DNA of 64,000 bases. It comes from a bacterium. Lineage in GTDB: Bacteria > Cyanobacteriota > Sericytochromatia > S15B-MN24 > UBA4093. Below the pieces are notes generated by a model. The model did not search any database. It saw only the letters and a program-made list of their open reading frames with translations, and was not told where the DNA came from. The stretch lies in contig JAGIBK010000004.1 in the NCBI GenBank assembly GCA_017744355.1, positions 1-64,000 on the forward strand, read 5' to 3'. This document shows positions 35,463 through 45,700 of the stretch, piece after piece. The position numbers and the translations under genes are program-made. Within the stretch, counting starts at the first letter, position 1, and each line of letters opens with the position of its first letter.

Positions 35463-36632
35463 TTAGACCCGCGCGGCCTCGCGGGAGTACTGCTTGAGGA
35501 TGTCCTTGGCGATGACGACCTTCTGGATCTCGTTGGTGCCCTCGAAGATCTCGCAGATGCGCGCATCGCGGAACAGGCGCTCGATGGGGTACTCGCCCGA
35601 GTAACCCATGCCGCCGTGGATCTGGACGGCCTTGTTGATGATCCAGGTCGAGTTCTCGGTGCAGAACAGCTTGACCATCGAGCCGGGCAGGGTGATCTTG
35701 TTGCCCTGCTCCGACTGCCAGGCGGTGTAGTACACCATCTGCTCCATCGCGAAGATGCGGGTGGCCATCTCGGCGAGGTAGAACTGGATGGCCTGGTTCT
35801 CGGCGATGGGCTTGCCGAACTGGATACGGGTGGTCGCGTGCTTCATGGACAGGTCGAAGGCTTCCTTGGCAGCGCCCAGGCAGGCGGCGCCGAGGCTCAG
35901 GCGACCCTTGTCCAGGATCTTCATGGCGGTCACGAAGCCGAGGCCCACCTGACCGAGCACGTTCTCGTTGGGGACGCGGACGTCCTTGAAGAAGACCTCG
36001 CGGGTATCCGAGCCGCGGATGCCCATCTTCTTCTCCTTGGGGCCGTTCTCGATGCCGCCGAAGGCGCGCTCGACGAGGAACGCCGTCACGCCGCCGCGGG
36101 CGCCGAGGGCCGGATCCGTCACGGCGAAGACCGTGAGCAGGTCGGCGGTGCCGCCATTGGTGATCCACATCTTCTGGCCGTTGATGATCCAGTCGTTGCC
36201 GTCACGCACGGCGCGGGTCTTGATGGCCGCGGCGTCCGAGCCGGCGCCCGGCTCGGTCAGGGCGAAGGCCGCGAGCATCTCGCCCGAGGCGAGCTTGGGC
36301 AGGTACTTCTGCTTCTGCTCTTCGGTGCCGTCGATGACCAGGCCGTAGGTGCCGATGCCGCCGTGGGCGCCCATGGTGACGCCGAGGCTCGAGTCGACGC
36401 GGCCGATCTCCTCGGCGAGGATGGCGTTGCCCACGTCGCCCAGGCTGGATCCACCGTACTCCTCGGGGATGTTGGAGCCGAGGAAGCCCTGCTCCGCCAT
36501 CTTCATGAGGATGTCACGGCCGATGTGCTCCTCCTTGTCGTGCTTGTCGGCAAGGGGCCGAAGCTCGCGGTCCGCGAACTCCTTGGCCATCTGGCGGAGC
36601 ATCTGCTGTTCTTCGGTGAAATTGAAATCCAT
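35463..36632 (-). CDS. Acyl-CoA dehydrogenase
   Basis: 389 residues, normal length. It oxidises acyl-CoA to trans-2-enoyl-CoA with FAD and passes electrons to ETF. Landmarks are FALTEPGAGSDAAAIKTRA, KMWITNGGTADLLTVFA, the FAD-binding RIQFGKPIAENQAIQF, and the C-terminal IHGGMGYSGEYPIERLFRDARICEIFEGTNEIQ, where Glu of FEGT is the catalytic base. Chain-length specificity cannot be read. Last gene of the TetR-led beta-oxidation operon, 33 bases after the hydratase/dehydrogenase fusion. Confidence 0.94.
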   Translation of the reverse strand: MDFNFTEEQQMLRQMAKEFADRELRPLADKHDKEEHIGRDILMKMAEQGFLGSNIPEEYGGSSLGDVGNAILAEEIGRVDSSLGVTMGAHGGIGTYGLVIDGTEEQKQKYLPKLASGEMLAAFALTEPGAGSDAAAIKTRAVRDGNDWIINGQKMWITNGGTADLLTVFAVTDPALGARGGVTAFLVERAFGGIENGPKEKKMGIRGSDTREVFFKDVRVPNENVLGQVGLGFVTAMKILDKGRLSLGAACLGAAKEAFDLSMKHATTRIQFGKPIAENQAIQFYLAEMATRIFAMEQMVYYTAWQSEQGNKITLPGSMVKLFCTENSTWIINKAVQIHGGMGYSGEYPIERLFRDARICEIFEGTNEIQKVVIAKDILKQYSREAARV

Positions 36633-36665
36633 GGTTTTCTCCTCAAAAGCGCGCTGCTCGCGCCG

Positions 36666-38714
36666 TTACCGATCCACGAACTTGGGCTGAGTCTTGGTGA
36701 TGAAGGCCTTCACGCCGATCTGCTTGTCCTCGGTCTCGCAAACCGCGCCGAACTTCTCGTTCTCGAGCTTGACGGCCTCCTTGATGGGCTTGTTCTGGCC
36801 GCCGTGGAGGGCCTCCATCATGTACTGGATGGCGAGGCGGCCCTTGGTGGCGATCTTCTTGGCCAGCGCCACGGCCTGAGCGACCTCGTCGCCCGCCGGC
36901 ACGACCTTCTGGACCAGGCCGACGCGCAGGGCCTGCTGGGCCGTGTACATGTCGCCGGTCAAGAGCCACTCGGTGGCGTTGCCGTAGCCGATGATGCGGG
37001 GCAGGCGCTGGGAGCCGCCGAAGCCCGGGATGATGCCCAGGTTGATCTCGGGCTGGCCGAAGCGGGCCTTGTCCGAGGCGATGCGGATGTGGCAGGCCAT
37101 GGCGAGCTCGCAGCCGCCGCCCAGGCAGAAGCCGTTGACCGCGACGATGATGGGCTTCTTGAGGGCCTCGATCCGGTTGAAGACCTCGTTGGCCGCCGCC
37201 ACCATCTGCTTGGCCTCGGGGCCGCTCTTGATCTCGGCGATCTCCTTGATGTCGGCGCCCGCGACGAAGGCCATCTGGCCGGCGCCGGTGAGCACGATCG
37301 CCTTGGTCGTGTTGTCGGCTTCGAGCTCGAGGAGGACCTCGTGCAGCTCGAAGATGACGGCCGAGTTGAGGGCGTTGGCGGGCGGGTTGTCGATGGTGAC
37401 GACCGCCACGGCCTCGTCCTGCTGCACCTTGATGAAGGTGCGGGTCTTCTGACCCTCCTCTACGGCCTCGTGGGCGTGGAAGCCCTGGCCGGACTTGGCG
37501 CCGAGCTTGCCCTCGGCGACCATCTTCTCGAGCAAGGGGGCGGGCTTGAAGCGATCGCCCAGCTCGGTCTGGTAGAACTTGAGGCGCTCGACCACCGTGT
37601 CGAGGCCCATCATGTCGGCGAGCATCAGGGGGCCGCGGCCCATGCCGGTGCCCATCTGCATGGCGGGATCCACGTCCTCGGCGGCGGCCACGCCGTCCTC
37701 GATCAGGATCGCGGCCTCGTTGATCATCGGCAGGATGAAGCGATCGACTTCGAAGGGTACCTTGGCCTTGCCGTTCTTGGCGATGATCGCGTCGATCTTG
37801 CCGGGCACGGGGTTGGTGGCCTCGTCGTTGTACGAGTAGAAGCCGGCGCCCTTCTTCTGGCCCCAGCGGCCCTCGGCGACCATCCAGTCGAGCAGCTCGG
37901 TGGGCTGGAAGCGATTGCCGAAGGCGTCGTGCAGGGTGTGGACGACCTCGTTGCAGACCTCGACGCCCAGCATGTCGGCCAGGGTGAAGGGGCCCATGGG
38001 GAAGCCCTTGGTGGGCACCACCATGTCGATCTGCTCGGCGGTGGCGGCACCCTCCTGGAGGGCGGTCACGGCCTCGTTGAAGCTCGCGAGCAACAGGCGG
38101 TTGACCAGGAAGCCCGCGCCGTCCTTGACCAGGACGGGGTGCTTGCGGATGTCCTTGCAGAAGGCCAAGAGCGTCGCCATGGTCTCGTCGGTGCTCTCCT
38201 TGCCCGCGATGACCTCGACCAGCTTCATGACCGGGGCCGGGTTGAAGAAGTGCAGGCCCGCGACCTTGCCGGGACGCGAGGTGACGCTACCCAGCTCGCT
38301 CACCGAGAGGGCCGAGGTGTTGGAGGCGAGAATGGCGTGCTTGGGGGTGACCTTGTCCAACTCGGCGAAGACGGCCTTCTTGATGTCCATCTTCTCGGTG
38401 ACCGCCTCGATGACGAGATCCACGTCATCGAAGCCGTCCCAGGTGGTCGTGCCCGAGACGAGGGCCATCTTCTGCTCCATCTCGGAGGCGGACATCTTGC
38501 CCTTCTTGACGCGGCCCTCGTAGACCTTGCGGGCGGCCGCGAGGCCCTTGTCCACCGCGTCCTGGTTGATGTCCTTGATGATCACCGGCAAGCCCGCGTT
38601 CGAGACGACCTGGGCGATGCCGCCGCCCATGGCCCCACCGCCGACGACCCCCACCTTGAAGATGGGAAGCGGCTTGGCGTTCAGGGCGGACTTGATCTGG
38701 GATTCGACTGCCAT
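36666..38714 (-). CDS. 3-hydroxyacyl-CoA dehydrogenase/enoyl-CoA hydratase fusion with dehydrogenase first
   Basis: 682 residues. Residues about 18-200 form the NAD-binding dehydrogenase domain (VGVVGGGAMGGGIAQ), followed by two C-terminal dehydrogenase domains (about 200-300, LHFFNPAPVMKLVEVI, and about 325-410). Residues about 425-682 form a crotonase-type hydratase with FVAGADIKEIAEI, GGGCELAMACHIRIA and INLGIIPGFGGSQRL carrying the two catalytic Glu. It does two steps of beta-oxidation. The order is opposite to FadB/FadJ and matches the fusions known from Crenarchaeota and some bacteria. ATG 38714 is chosen to remove a non-conserved extension. It lies 13 bases after the thiolase. Confidence 0.92.
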   Translation of the reverse strand: MAVESQIKSALNAKPLPIFKVGVVGGGAMGGGIAQVVSNAGLPVIIKDINQDAVDKGLAAARKVYEGRVKKGKMSASEMEQKMALVSGTTTWDGFDDVDLVIEAVTEKMDIKKAVFAELDKVTPKHAILASNTSALSVSELGSVTSRPGKVAGLHFFNPAPVMKLVEVIAGKESTDETMATLLAFCKDIRKHPVLVKDGAGFLVNRLLLASFNEAVTALQEGAATAEQIDMVVPTKGFPMGPFTLADMLGVEVCNEVVHTLHDAFGNRFQPTELLDWMVAEGRWGQKKGAGFYSYNDEATNPVPGKIDAIIAKNGKAKVPFEVDRFILPMINEAAILIEDGVAAAEDVDPAMQMGTGMGRGPLMLADMMGLDTVVERLKFYQTELGDRFKPAPLLEKMVAEGKLGAKSGQGFHAHEAVEEGQKTRTFIKVQQDEAVAVVTIDNPPANALNSAVIFELHEVLLELEADNTTKAIVLTGAGQMAFVAGADIKEIAEIKSGPEAKQMVAAANEVFNRIEALKKPIIVAVNGFCLGGGCELAMACHIRIASDKARFGQPEINLGIIPGFGGSQRLPRIIGYGNATEWLLTGDMYTAQQALRVGLVQKVVPAGDEVAQAVALAKKIATKGRLAIQYMMEALHGGQNKPIKEAVKLENEKFGAVCETEDKQIGVKAFITKTQPKFVDR

Positions 38715-38727
38715 CTCTCTCTCCTTA

Positions 38728-39924
38728 CTAAGCGTTGGGATTCTCGAGGACCATGGCGATGCCCTGGCCGCCGCCGATGCAGAGGCTCGCGACGCCGTAC
38801 TTGGCGCCACGGCGCTGCAGCTCGCGGCTCAGGGTCAAGGCCAGACGCGCGCCCGAAGCACCGACCGGGTGGCCGAGGGCGATCGCGCCGCCGTTGGGGT
38901 TGAGCTTGTCCATGTCCAGCTCGAGCTTCTTGGCGACCGAGAGGACCTGGGCGGCGAAGGCCTCGTTGACCTCGATCACGTCCATCTGGTCGAGGGTGAG
39001 ACCGGCCTTGGCGAGGGCCTTGGGGATGGCGTAGGCGGGCCCCATGCCCATGCGCTCGGGCTCGAGGCCGACGTTGACGTACGAGCGGATGATGGCCATG
39101 GGCTTGTAGCCGAGGGCCTGGGCCTTGTCTTCGGTCATCATCAGGAGGGCGACCGCGCCGTCGTTGGTGCCGCAGGCGTTACCCGGGGTGACCGAGCCGC
39201 CCTTCTTGAAGATGGTCGGATACATGGAGAGCATCTGGAGCGACAGGGCGGGGTTGGGCCCCTCGTCGGTCGAGACGGGCTCGGGGGCCACGTCCTTGCC
39301 GCCGGCCTTCTTGGGGACGTTGACCGTCATGATCTCCTCGGCGAAGTTGCCCGAACGCGCGGCGCGGAAGGCCTTCTTGTGGGAGTTGACGGCGTACTGG
39401 TCCTGCTCTTCGCGGGTGAGGCCGAACTCTTCGACCAGGTTCTCGGCGGTCTGACCCATCAGGAGGTTGCAGACCGGGTCGGTGAGGCCCTCCCACATGG
39501 AGTCGATGAACTCGGCGTGGCGGATGCGCTTGCCGAAGCGCATGTCGCGGCTGATGTAGGGGTACGAGCTCATGGACTCGATGCCGCCGACCGCGAGGAC
39601 CTCGGCGTCCCCCGCCTGGATCTCCTGGAAGCCGTTGATGATCGCCTGCATGCCCGAGCCGCAGTTGCGGTGGACGGTGTAGGCGGGCTTGTCGAGGGGG
39701 ATGCCGGCCTTGAGGGCCACGACGCGGGCGAGGTTGGGGGCTTCGGAGCCCTGGCCGCACGAGCCCATGATCACCTGATCGATGGCATCGGCCGCCTGCG
39801 GGTTGCGCGCGAGCAGCTCCGCCAGCACGATGCGCCCCAGCTCGGGCGCGTTGAGGTCCTTGAGGGCCCCGCCGAAGTTGCCGAAGGGCGTGCGGATCCC
39901 GTCCACCAAGACGACTTGTTTCAT
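38728..39924 (-). CDS. fadA: Acetyl-CoA acyltransferase (thiolase)
   Basis: 398 residues of thiolase II type. It performs the last beta-oxidation step, cleaving 3-ketoacyl-CoA with CoA. The acyl-accepting cysteine is in [11 protein letters not shown], the His in [19 protein letters not shown], and the second cysteine in [12 protein letters not shown]. It may also run as acetoacetyl-CoA thiolase; context favours fatty-acid oxidation. It starts 3 bases after the TetR stop, so the two are co-transcribed. Confidence 0.93.
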   Translation of the reverse strand: MKQVVLVDGIRTPFGNFGGALKDLNAPELGRIVLAELLARNPQAADAIDQVIMGSCGQGSEAPNLARVVALKAGIPLDKPAYTVHRNCGSGMQAIINGFQEIQAGDAEVLAVGGIESMSSYPYISRDMRFGKRIRHAEFIDSMWEGLTDPVCNLLMGQTAENLVEEFGLTREEQDQYAVNSHKKAFRAARSGNFAEEIMTVNVPKKAGGKDVAPEPVSTDEGPNPALSLQMLSMYPTIFKKGGSVTPGNACGTNDGAVALLMMTEDKAQALGYKPMAIIRSYVNVGLEPERMGMGPAYAIPKALAKAGLTLDQMDVIEVNEAFAAQVLSVAKKLELDMDKLNPNGGAIALGHPVGASGARLALTLSRELQRRGAKYGVASLCIGGGQGIAMVLENPNA

Positions 39925-39927
39925 GAC

Positions 39928-40605
39928 CTAGGAACCCTTTCTGTGCGTGCGGAAACCGGAAGCGCCGTCGCTCCCGGACTCGAGGGGCGCGGCGCCTTGG
40001 CCGCTTCCGAAGGTGAGGATCATCTGATCCCCCATCAATTGCATCCGCTCCCGGCTGAACTCCTCTTCGAAGCCCAACAGCGAGGCGAGGTTGAGGGTGA
40101 AGCCGACCGAGATGAGCTGCCAGGCGGCCGCCGTCACGTCCAGATCGGCCGCGAGCAGCCGTGCTGCGCGCCCCGCGTCCAGGACCTTCATCAGGAAGTC
40201 GGCGTACGAGGCGAAGTGACGACGCAGGGCCGCGCGGATCTCGTCGTCCTCGACCTCGGAGAGGGCCTGGAACTGGATCTTGAGGGTGTCGGGGCGCTTG
40301 AGGACGATCTCGTACTGGCTGGTGCCGATCCGGCGCAAGAGGGTGAGGGGATCGGGGGCGTCCGAGGCGAGCTCCTGCCAGTGGCGCAGGGTGCTGTCGC
40401 CGACCCGGTCCAGGATGGTGAGGAAGAGCTGCTTCTTGCTGGTGAAGTGCTTGTAGACCGTCGGCTCGGAGATGCCCGCCTCTTTGGCGATCTCGGCCAT
40501 CCCGGCGACCCGATAGTTGGATCGGGCGAAGACCGCGGTGGCGCAGCGCAGGATCTGCGCCCGGCGCTCCTCGGCCGTCAAGCGTTCGCGGGTGTCAGCG
40601 GCCAT
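39928..40605 (-). CDS. TetR-family repressor of the beta-oxidation operon
   Basis: 225 residues. The N-terminal HTH (RRAQILRCATAVFARSNYRVAGMAEIAKEAGISEPTVYKHFTSKKQLF, residues about 18-65) is classic TetR; the ligand domain is variable and probably senses acyl-CoA, as FadR/PsrA relatives do. ATG 40605 has GGGGAGG 4-5 bases upstream and is preferred to ATG 40617. Its promoter (TTGACA-16-TATAAT) is followed at once by the palindrome TTAGTGA-N4-TCACTAA, so it represses its own operon. The same site lies before etfBA. Confidence 0.9.
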   Translation of the reverse strand: MAADTRERLTAEERRAQILRCATAVFARSNYRVAGMAEIAKEAGISEPTVYKHFTSKKQLFLTILDRVGDSTLRHWQELASDAPDPLTLLRRIGTSQYEIVLKRPDTLKIQFQALSEVEDDEIRAALRRHFASYADFLMKVLDAGRAARLLAADLDVTAAAWQLISVGFTLNLASLLGFEEEFSRERMQLMGDQMILTFGSGQGAAPLESGSDGASGFRTHRKGS

Positions 40606-40620
40606 GGTCCTCCCCATTCG

Positions 40621-40638
40621 TTAGTGAGTAATCACTAA
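40621..40638. promoter_or_regulatory. TetR-family operator of the beta-oxidation operon
   Basis: TTAGTGA-GTAA-TCACTAA, placed directly after the -10 box so it covers the transcription start. Same half-sites and spacer as 30961-30978. Confidence 0.85.
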
Positions 40639-40640
40639 CC

Positions 40641-40668
40641 ATTATAGAAGGGGGGTGGGAGCTGTCAA
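40641..40668 (-). promoter_or_regulatory. Consensus sigma-70 promoter of the tetR-thiolase operon
   Basis: On the reverse strand TTGACA (40668-40663) and TATAAT (40646-40641), 16 bases apart, both perfect. This is the best promoter match noticed in the window. Confidence 0.85.
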
Positions 40669-40742
40669 GACGGTGTTCAGTCAGCCCCCGGGAGAGGTTT
40701 TCGCGCGAAGGGCGCAAGTGGCCTCCAATCCTTCACGATAGC

Positions 40743-40772
40743 TTCACATGAGGCACGATTGTTTGTTATGAT
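40743..40772 (+). promoter_or_regulatory. Probable promoter of the DUF362 gene
   Basis: TTCACA (40743-40748) and TATGAT (40767-40772), 18 bases apart, each matching 5 of 6 consensus bases, in an AT-rich patch. The 317-base gap 40606-40922 holds this promoter, the TetR promoter and operator, and MITE-like copy C. Confidence 0.55.
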
Positions 40773-40832
40773 TTATGATGAAGAGGTTGTTACGCGCCCT
40801 CCTAATCCGTCCTCGCCCGCAACGCCGCACAA

Positions 40833-40909
40833 GAGTGCCCAACAAAACCAGGCATTCGTCGTGTTTGGCCGCCACAGGTGGCCTGATGGAACCGTTTTGT
40901 TAGACACTC
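40833..40909 (-). repeat. MITE-like palindromic element, copy C
   Basis: 77 bp with 16-bp terminal inverted repeats GAGTGCCCAACAAAAC (40833-40848) and GTTTTGTTAGACACTC (40894-40909), 14 of 16 paired, and an inner GGCCGCC-ACA-GGTGGCC stem. In reverse orientation it aligns with copies A and B through ATGCCTGGTTTTG. It ends just before AAGGAG, the Shine-Dalgarno site of the next gene. Confidence 0.82.
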
Positions 40910-40922
40910 AAAGGAGCCCCGC

Positions 40923-41915
40923 ATGACCGCTGAAGTCTACTTCGCCCAGCGCCGAGCGACCGGCGGAGGCGGCCTCATGGACAAGATCGAGCAGCTTCTC
41001 GACGCGGCGGGCCTCGCCCAGATCGTCGCCAGCGGCGATCGCGTCGCGGTCAAGACCCACTTCGGCGAGCCGGGCAACACCACCCACATCCGCCCCGAGA
41101 TCCTGCGGCGCCTGATCAAGAAAGTGCGCCAGGCTGGCGCCAACCCCTTCGTCACCGACACCAACGCGCGCCGCTCGCCCCGGCGTACCGAGGCGGTGGG
41201 CCACCTGGAGGTGGCGAGCGCACACGGCTTCAACTGCCAGACCCTGGGGGCGCCGGTGCTGATCGCCGATGGGGTGGACGGCCTCCACGGCACCACGTAC
41301 CCGACCGGGGGAACGCAGCCGGGGACGGTGGCGATCGCGGGCGCCATCGACGACGCCGAGGCCATCGTCGTCGCCAACCACGTCACCTTCCACCCCGAGG
41401 TCGGCTTCTGCGGCGCCCTCTACCACCTGGGCCTGGGGGCCCTGACCCGCGAGAGCAAGCTCGCCCTCAGCACGGTGGCGACCGAAGCCCTGGTGCTGGC
41501 AGGTGGCGCCCCGGCGGCTGCCGAGACCGCCTCCGAGCCGACCGCGCTGCCTCCGGATCTGCTGGCGGCAAGGGTCGCCGAGGCCTTCGGTGTCGTCCAC
41601 CGTTCAAAGGGTGGCAAGATCCTCTACTGCAACATCCTGATGGACCTCACCCCCGACCCGGACGGGGCGAGCTGGAGCGACGCGGCGGTCATTCCGGACG
41701 TGGGGATCCTCGTCTCGCGCGACCCGGTGGGCCTCGACCAGGCCACGGCCGACTTCCTCAACATGCAGACAGGCATACCGGGCACCCGCCTGATGGACCC
41801 CGCCACCCCAGACAAGATCCGCAGCCTCGCCCCTGCCGCCGACTGGGACTACCTCCTGGAGTTGGTCGCCCGCGACGGGCTCGGCTCGCGCGATTACGAG
41901 CTGCTGATCATCTGA
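40923..41915 (+). CDS. DUF362 family protein
   Basis: 330 residues. The DUF362 core is seen in VAVKTHFGEPGNTTHIRPE, PFVTDTNARRSPRRT, AIVVANHVTFHPEVGFCGALYHLGLG and the C-terminal VGILVSRDPVGLDQATADFLNMQTG. Many DUF362 proteins carry a 4Fe-4S ferredoxin insert; none is present here. Reaction unknown. AAGGAG lies 7-8 bases before the ATG, directly after the end of repeat copy C, so the whole repeat is in the 5' leader. Confidence 0.82.
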   Translation: MTAEVYFAQRRATGGGGLMDKIEQLLDAAGLAQIVASGDRVAVKTHFGEPGNTTHIRPEILRRLIKKVRQAGANPFVTDTNARRSPRRTEAVGHLEVASAHGFNCQTLGAPVLIADGVDGLHGTTYPTGGTQPGTVAIAGAIDDAEAIVVANHVTFHPEVGFCGALYHLGLGALTRESKLALSTVATEALVLAGGAPAAAETASEPTALPPDLLAARVAEAFGVVHRSKGGKILYCNILMDLTPDPDGASWSDAAVIPDVGILVSRDPVGLDQATADFLNMQTGIPGTRLMDPATPDKIRSLAPAADWDYLLELVARDGLGSRDYELLII

Positions 41916-41991
41916 GGGTTAGCCCCCTTGCGGCCATGCGCGACGGGGTATAGAACCAAGGTACCCATATTTCTATATCTGGAGAGACATC

Positions 41992-42723
41992 ATGCCCCGT
42001 CCCGACGGCCGCAAGCCCGACCAGCTCCGCCCCCTCACCATCCAGCGCGGCTTCACCAAGCACGCCGAAGGATCGGTGCTCATCAGCTTCGGTGACACCA
42101 AGGTCCTCTGCAACGCCAGCGTCGAAGAGCGGGTGCCTCCCTTCCTGAAGGGAACGGGCAAGGGCTGGGTGACCGCCGAGTACTCCATGCTCCCCCGGGC
42201 GACCCACACCCGCTCGTCGCGCGAGTCGAGCATCGGCAAGGTCGGCGGCCGCACCCACGAGATCCAGCGCCTCATCGGCCGCTCCCTGCGCGGGGTGTGC
42301 GACCTGTACGGCTTCGGCGAGCGTCAGATCACCCTCGACTGCGACGTGATCCAGGCGGACGGCGGGACCCGCACCGCCGCCATCACCGGCGCCTGGATCG
42401 CCCTCCACGACGCCTTCACGACCCTGGTCACCCAGGGCAAGCTCGATCGCATGCCCCGCCTGGATCCGCTCGCGGCCATCAGCGTCGGCGTGGTGGACGG
42501 CGAGGCCGTCCTCGATCTGTGCTACGACGAGGACTCGCGCGCCGAGACCGACATGAACGTGGTCGCCACCGGCTCGGGCCACTACGTCGAGGTCCAGGGC
42601 ACCGCCGAGGGCGAGCCCTTCGACCGGCAGATGGTCAACCGCATGCTCGATCTGGCGGATGCGGGGATCCAGGAGCTGATCGCCGCCCAGCGCCAGGCGA
42701 TCCGCCAGCCGGTCGAGGCCTAG
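41992..42723 (+). CDS. rph: Ribonuclease PH
   Basis: 243 residues, normal length. It trims tRNA 3' ends by phosphorolysis. The protein starts [19 protein letters not shown], followed by [63 protein letters not shown] and the C-terminal catalytic [23 protein letters not shown] lies upstream of ATG 41992. The SARP-type regulator follows after 24 bases, so they may share a transcript. Confidence 0.95.
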   Translation: MPRPDGRKPDQLRPLTIQRGFTKHAEGSVLISFGDTKVLCNASVEERVPPFLKGTGKGWVTAEYSMLPRATHTRSSRESSIGKVGGRTHEIQRLIGRSLRGVCDLYGFGERQITLDCDVIQADGGTRTAAITGAWIALHDAFTTLVTQGKLDRMPRLDPLAAISVGVVDGEAVLDLCYDEDSRAETDMNVVATGSGHYVEVQGTAEGEPFDRQMVNRMLDLADAGIQELIAAQRQAIRQPVEA

Positions 42724-42747
42724 TCCCTCGCACCGCTGGAGCGATCG

Positions 42748-45700
42748 TTGACCCTGGACGGCTCGACCTTCGAACCTCACGAGGCGCTGCTGCCCAGGCC
42801 GCAGATCGCGGCCTGGGCAGCAGCGCCCGGCGTCTCTACCTGGATCTTGGCGGCTGGACCCGGATGGGGCAAGACGTGCGCGGCGCGCCTGATCGCGGAC
42901 GCCCTGGGCCTGCCCCAGTACTGGCTACAGTGCGCCCCGAGCACCCTTGCGCGACTCGCCCATGCGCTCGATCTCGGCGACTCCGTCGAGCCCGAAGCGC
43001 TCGCCGAGGCCCTGCGGAGCCACCTGCTCGCGCGCTACCCCGACGGGGCCACCCTGGTACTCGACGAGGGCGAGCATTCGCTCAACGATCCGAACCTCAC
43101 CCGCTTCATGCAAGCTTGGTTCGCCCATGCGACGCCCGCTTTCCGCAACCTCCTCACCACCCGGAGCCGCCCGCCCATCCGCTTCGCCCGCAAGCTCGCC
43201 GAAGGAACGGCGGTCCTGCTCGACGCCCAGGCCTTACGGCTCTCGGAAGACGAGATCGCAGCGTGGCTCCAGGACAGGCCTCACTACCACGCGCTCGCCG
43301 ATGCGCTTGCCGGCTGGCCGCTCGGGATCAAGGCCCTCTCGCGGCTCGAGAACCCGAACCATGCCGCCACCTTCATCGAGCTCCTGGTCTACGAGGAGCT
43401 CCTGGCCCCGCTACCGGCCGCACTGCGCCGAGCGGCCCGCACCCTCTCGCTCCTCGTAGCGCCGAGCATCGAGACCGTCCCGCTCGTCGAGATCGCCTCG
43501 CCCGAAGCCGAGGCCCTCTTCTTCTGGGGGCTCGTACAGGGCAACGCCTTCACCTGGCATCCTCTCGCACGGAAGCTCCTGCGCGACGAGTGGCGCACGC
43601 ACGAGCTTGCCAGCCGCCAGGCCGAGCTGCTGCAGCGCGTCGCGAGCGTGCTCGCGCCGCGCGCCCCGGGCCAGGCCATCTCGCTCTTGCACGAGGCGGG
43701 GGATGAGGAAGCAGCGGTCACCGTGCTGCGCCAACAGGCCATCGCGCTGCGGCTCTCGGGACAGTTCGAACAACTCGCCCACCTGGTCGCGCTCTTCGGC
43801 GAGCGCCGCGGCACAGACCCCCGTCTGATGCTCATCGACGGCCTCCTGCAAGAGGCCAAGGGCTTCGTCGCCGAGGCCCGAGCGCGCTACCAAGCAGCCG
43901 CCGACGTCTTCGACCGGCAAGGCGATCGCCCCCGACTGCTGGAAGCCTACAACTACCTCATGCGCCTGGCCTTCGACCAGGACGATTTCGAGACCTTCGC
44001 CCGCATCCAAGCAGCGGCTTCCCCGCTCGTGGCGGACGGCGAGCTGACCGACCGGATCGAGCACCTCAACTTGCTGGGTTGCTATCACTACGCCCTGGGC
44101 GACGAGGAGAGGGCCAGCCATCACTTCCTGCGGGTGCTGGACTTCCCCCACTTCGACCAGCTGGCGATCGCGACCAACCATCAGATCGCCGCGACCAACC
44201 TGGGCATCACCAAGATGAACCGGGGCGCGTTCGCCGAGGCGACCCGCCACTTCCAGCATGCGGTCGCACTCTCGGACGCCTTCCGGTTCCGGCGCCCCCT
44301 GCGGCGGCGCGTGCTCCTCTACATGGCATTGATCGCCTTCCACCTCGGCGATCGGGCGCAGGGCGAGCGCCTCTACCAAGAACAAGCGAGTGATCCGGAG
44401 CCGCCTGAGAACAGCCACACGCGCTGCCACCTGCTGATGCAGGAGGCGGACTGCCTCCTCTTGCAGAACGAGCACACGCAGGCCGAGGCGAAGTACCTGG
44501 AGGTCCTCGCCCTCCTGAGCGCGGGGGGCAACGAGGAGCGCATCGACCTGGCCAACACCCTCAGCCGCCTTGCGATCATTCGCCGGCGCCGCGAAGAGTG
44601 GGGCCCGGCCCTCCAGCTGCACGCGCAAAGCATGCAGGGCGTCGAGCGGTGGGTCCTCCACAAGGCCCTCTTCCTGATGCACTGGGGGCTGACCCTGCTG
44701 GTCGCAGGCGCGGACGCCGAGGCCCTCGAGAAGCTCGAAGCCGCGCACGCCAACCTCCAGGGGAGCACGGCCCTGACCCTCGAGCTCGACATTTTCTTGA
44801 TCCTGGCGGTGGCGCAGGAGCGATGCGGCCAGCACGAGGCGGCACGCCGAACGCTCGATGCGGCCGTCGCGCAGATCCAGCAGCTCGGCATCTTTTACGC
44901 CCCGGTCGCCCTGAGCGAGATCAACGACACGCTGTGGCGCCTGCTCGCGCAGCACGGCCACCATGCCCTGCTCGCCAAGATCGAGTCGCTCTTCCCGGAG
45001 GAGGCCGCCGCGGTCCGCCAGTCGCTCGCACGCAAGGGGCCGGACGCCGCCCCCCTGCTGCCTCCGCTCGCGCCGGCCGCCCTCCAGATTCGCTGCTTCG
45101 GCAGCCTCGAGGTCTCGCGCGGCTCGCAGCCCCCCGCTCACTGGCCGCGCAAGAAGGCCAAGGCGCTGCTGGGTCTCCTGCTCTTCTCGCCCCAGGGGCT
45201 CAGCCGCGAGGCGCTCTGCGACGCGCTCTTCGCCGAGTCGGACGAGGCCCAGCCCGAGCGCCACCTGCACGACCTCACGAGCGCGCTGCGCAAGCTCCTG
45301 GAACCATCGCTCGCACCCCGGCAGCCCTCGCGCTACCTGACGATCAAGGACGGCTGGTACCACCTCTCGCTCGAAGGCGCCAGGTGGGACGTGGCGGAAT
45401 TCGAGCGGGCCTACGCGGACGGCAAGCGCGCCTGGGAGGCAGGGGATCGTGAAACGGCGATCGCCGCATACGAGGCCGCCGTCGGTCTCTACCGTGCCGA
45501 CCTGCTGAGCGAACCCTTGCTTGCGGGCTGGTTCGAGACCGAGCGGCAACGCTACCGGGTGCTCCTGCTCGAGATGCTCTTCCGGCTCTCGGATCACCAC
45601 CTCGAAAACGACCACGTGGAGCGGGGCCGAAGCTTCACCGAGCGGATCTTGCAGCTCGATCCAGCCAACGAAGAGGCGCATCGCCGCCTCATGCAGCTCT

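Noticed and set aside
42783..42827. Hairpin read as a terminator of rph with the regulator starting after it
   Set aside because: The hairpin encodes LPRPQIAAW, which matches the family motif ahead of Walker A, and TTG 42748 has a GGAG site, so the hairpin is coding.
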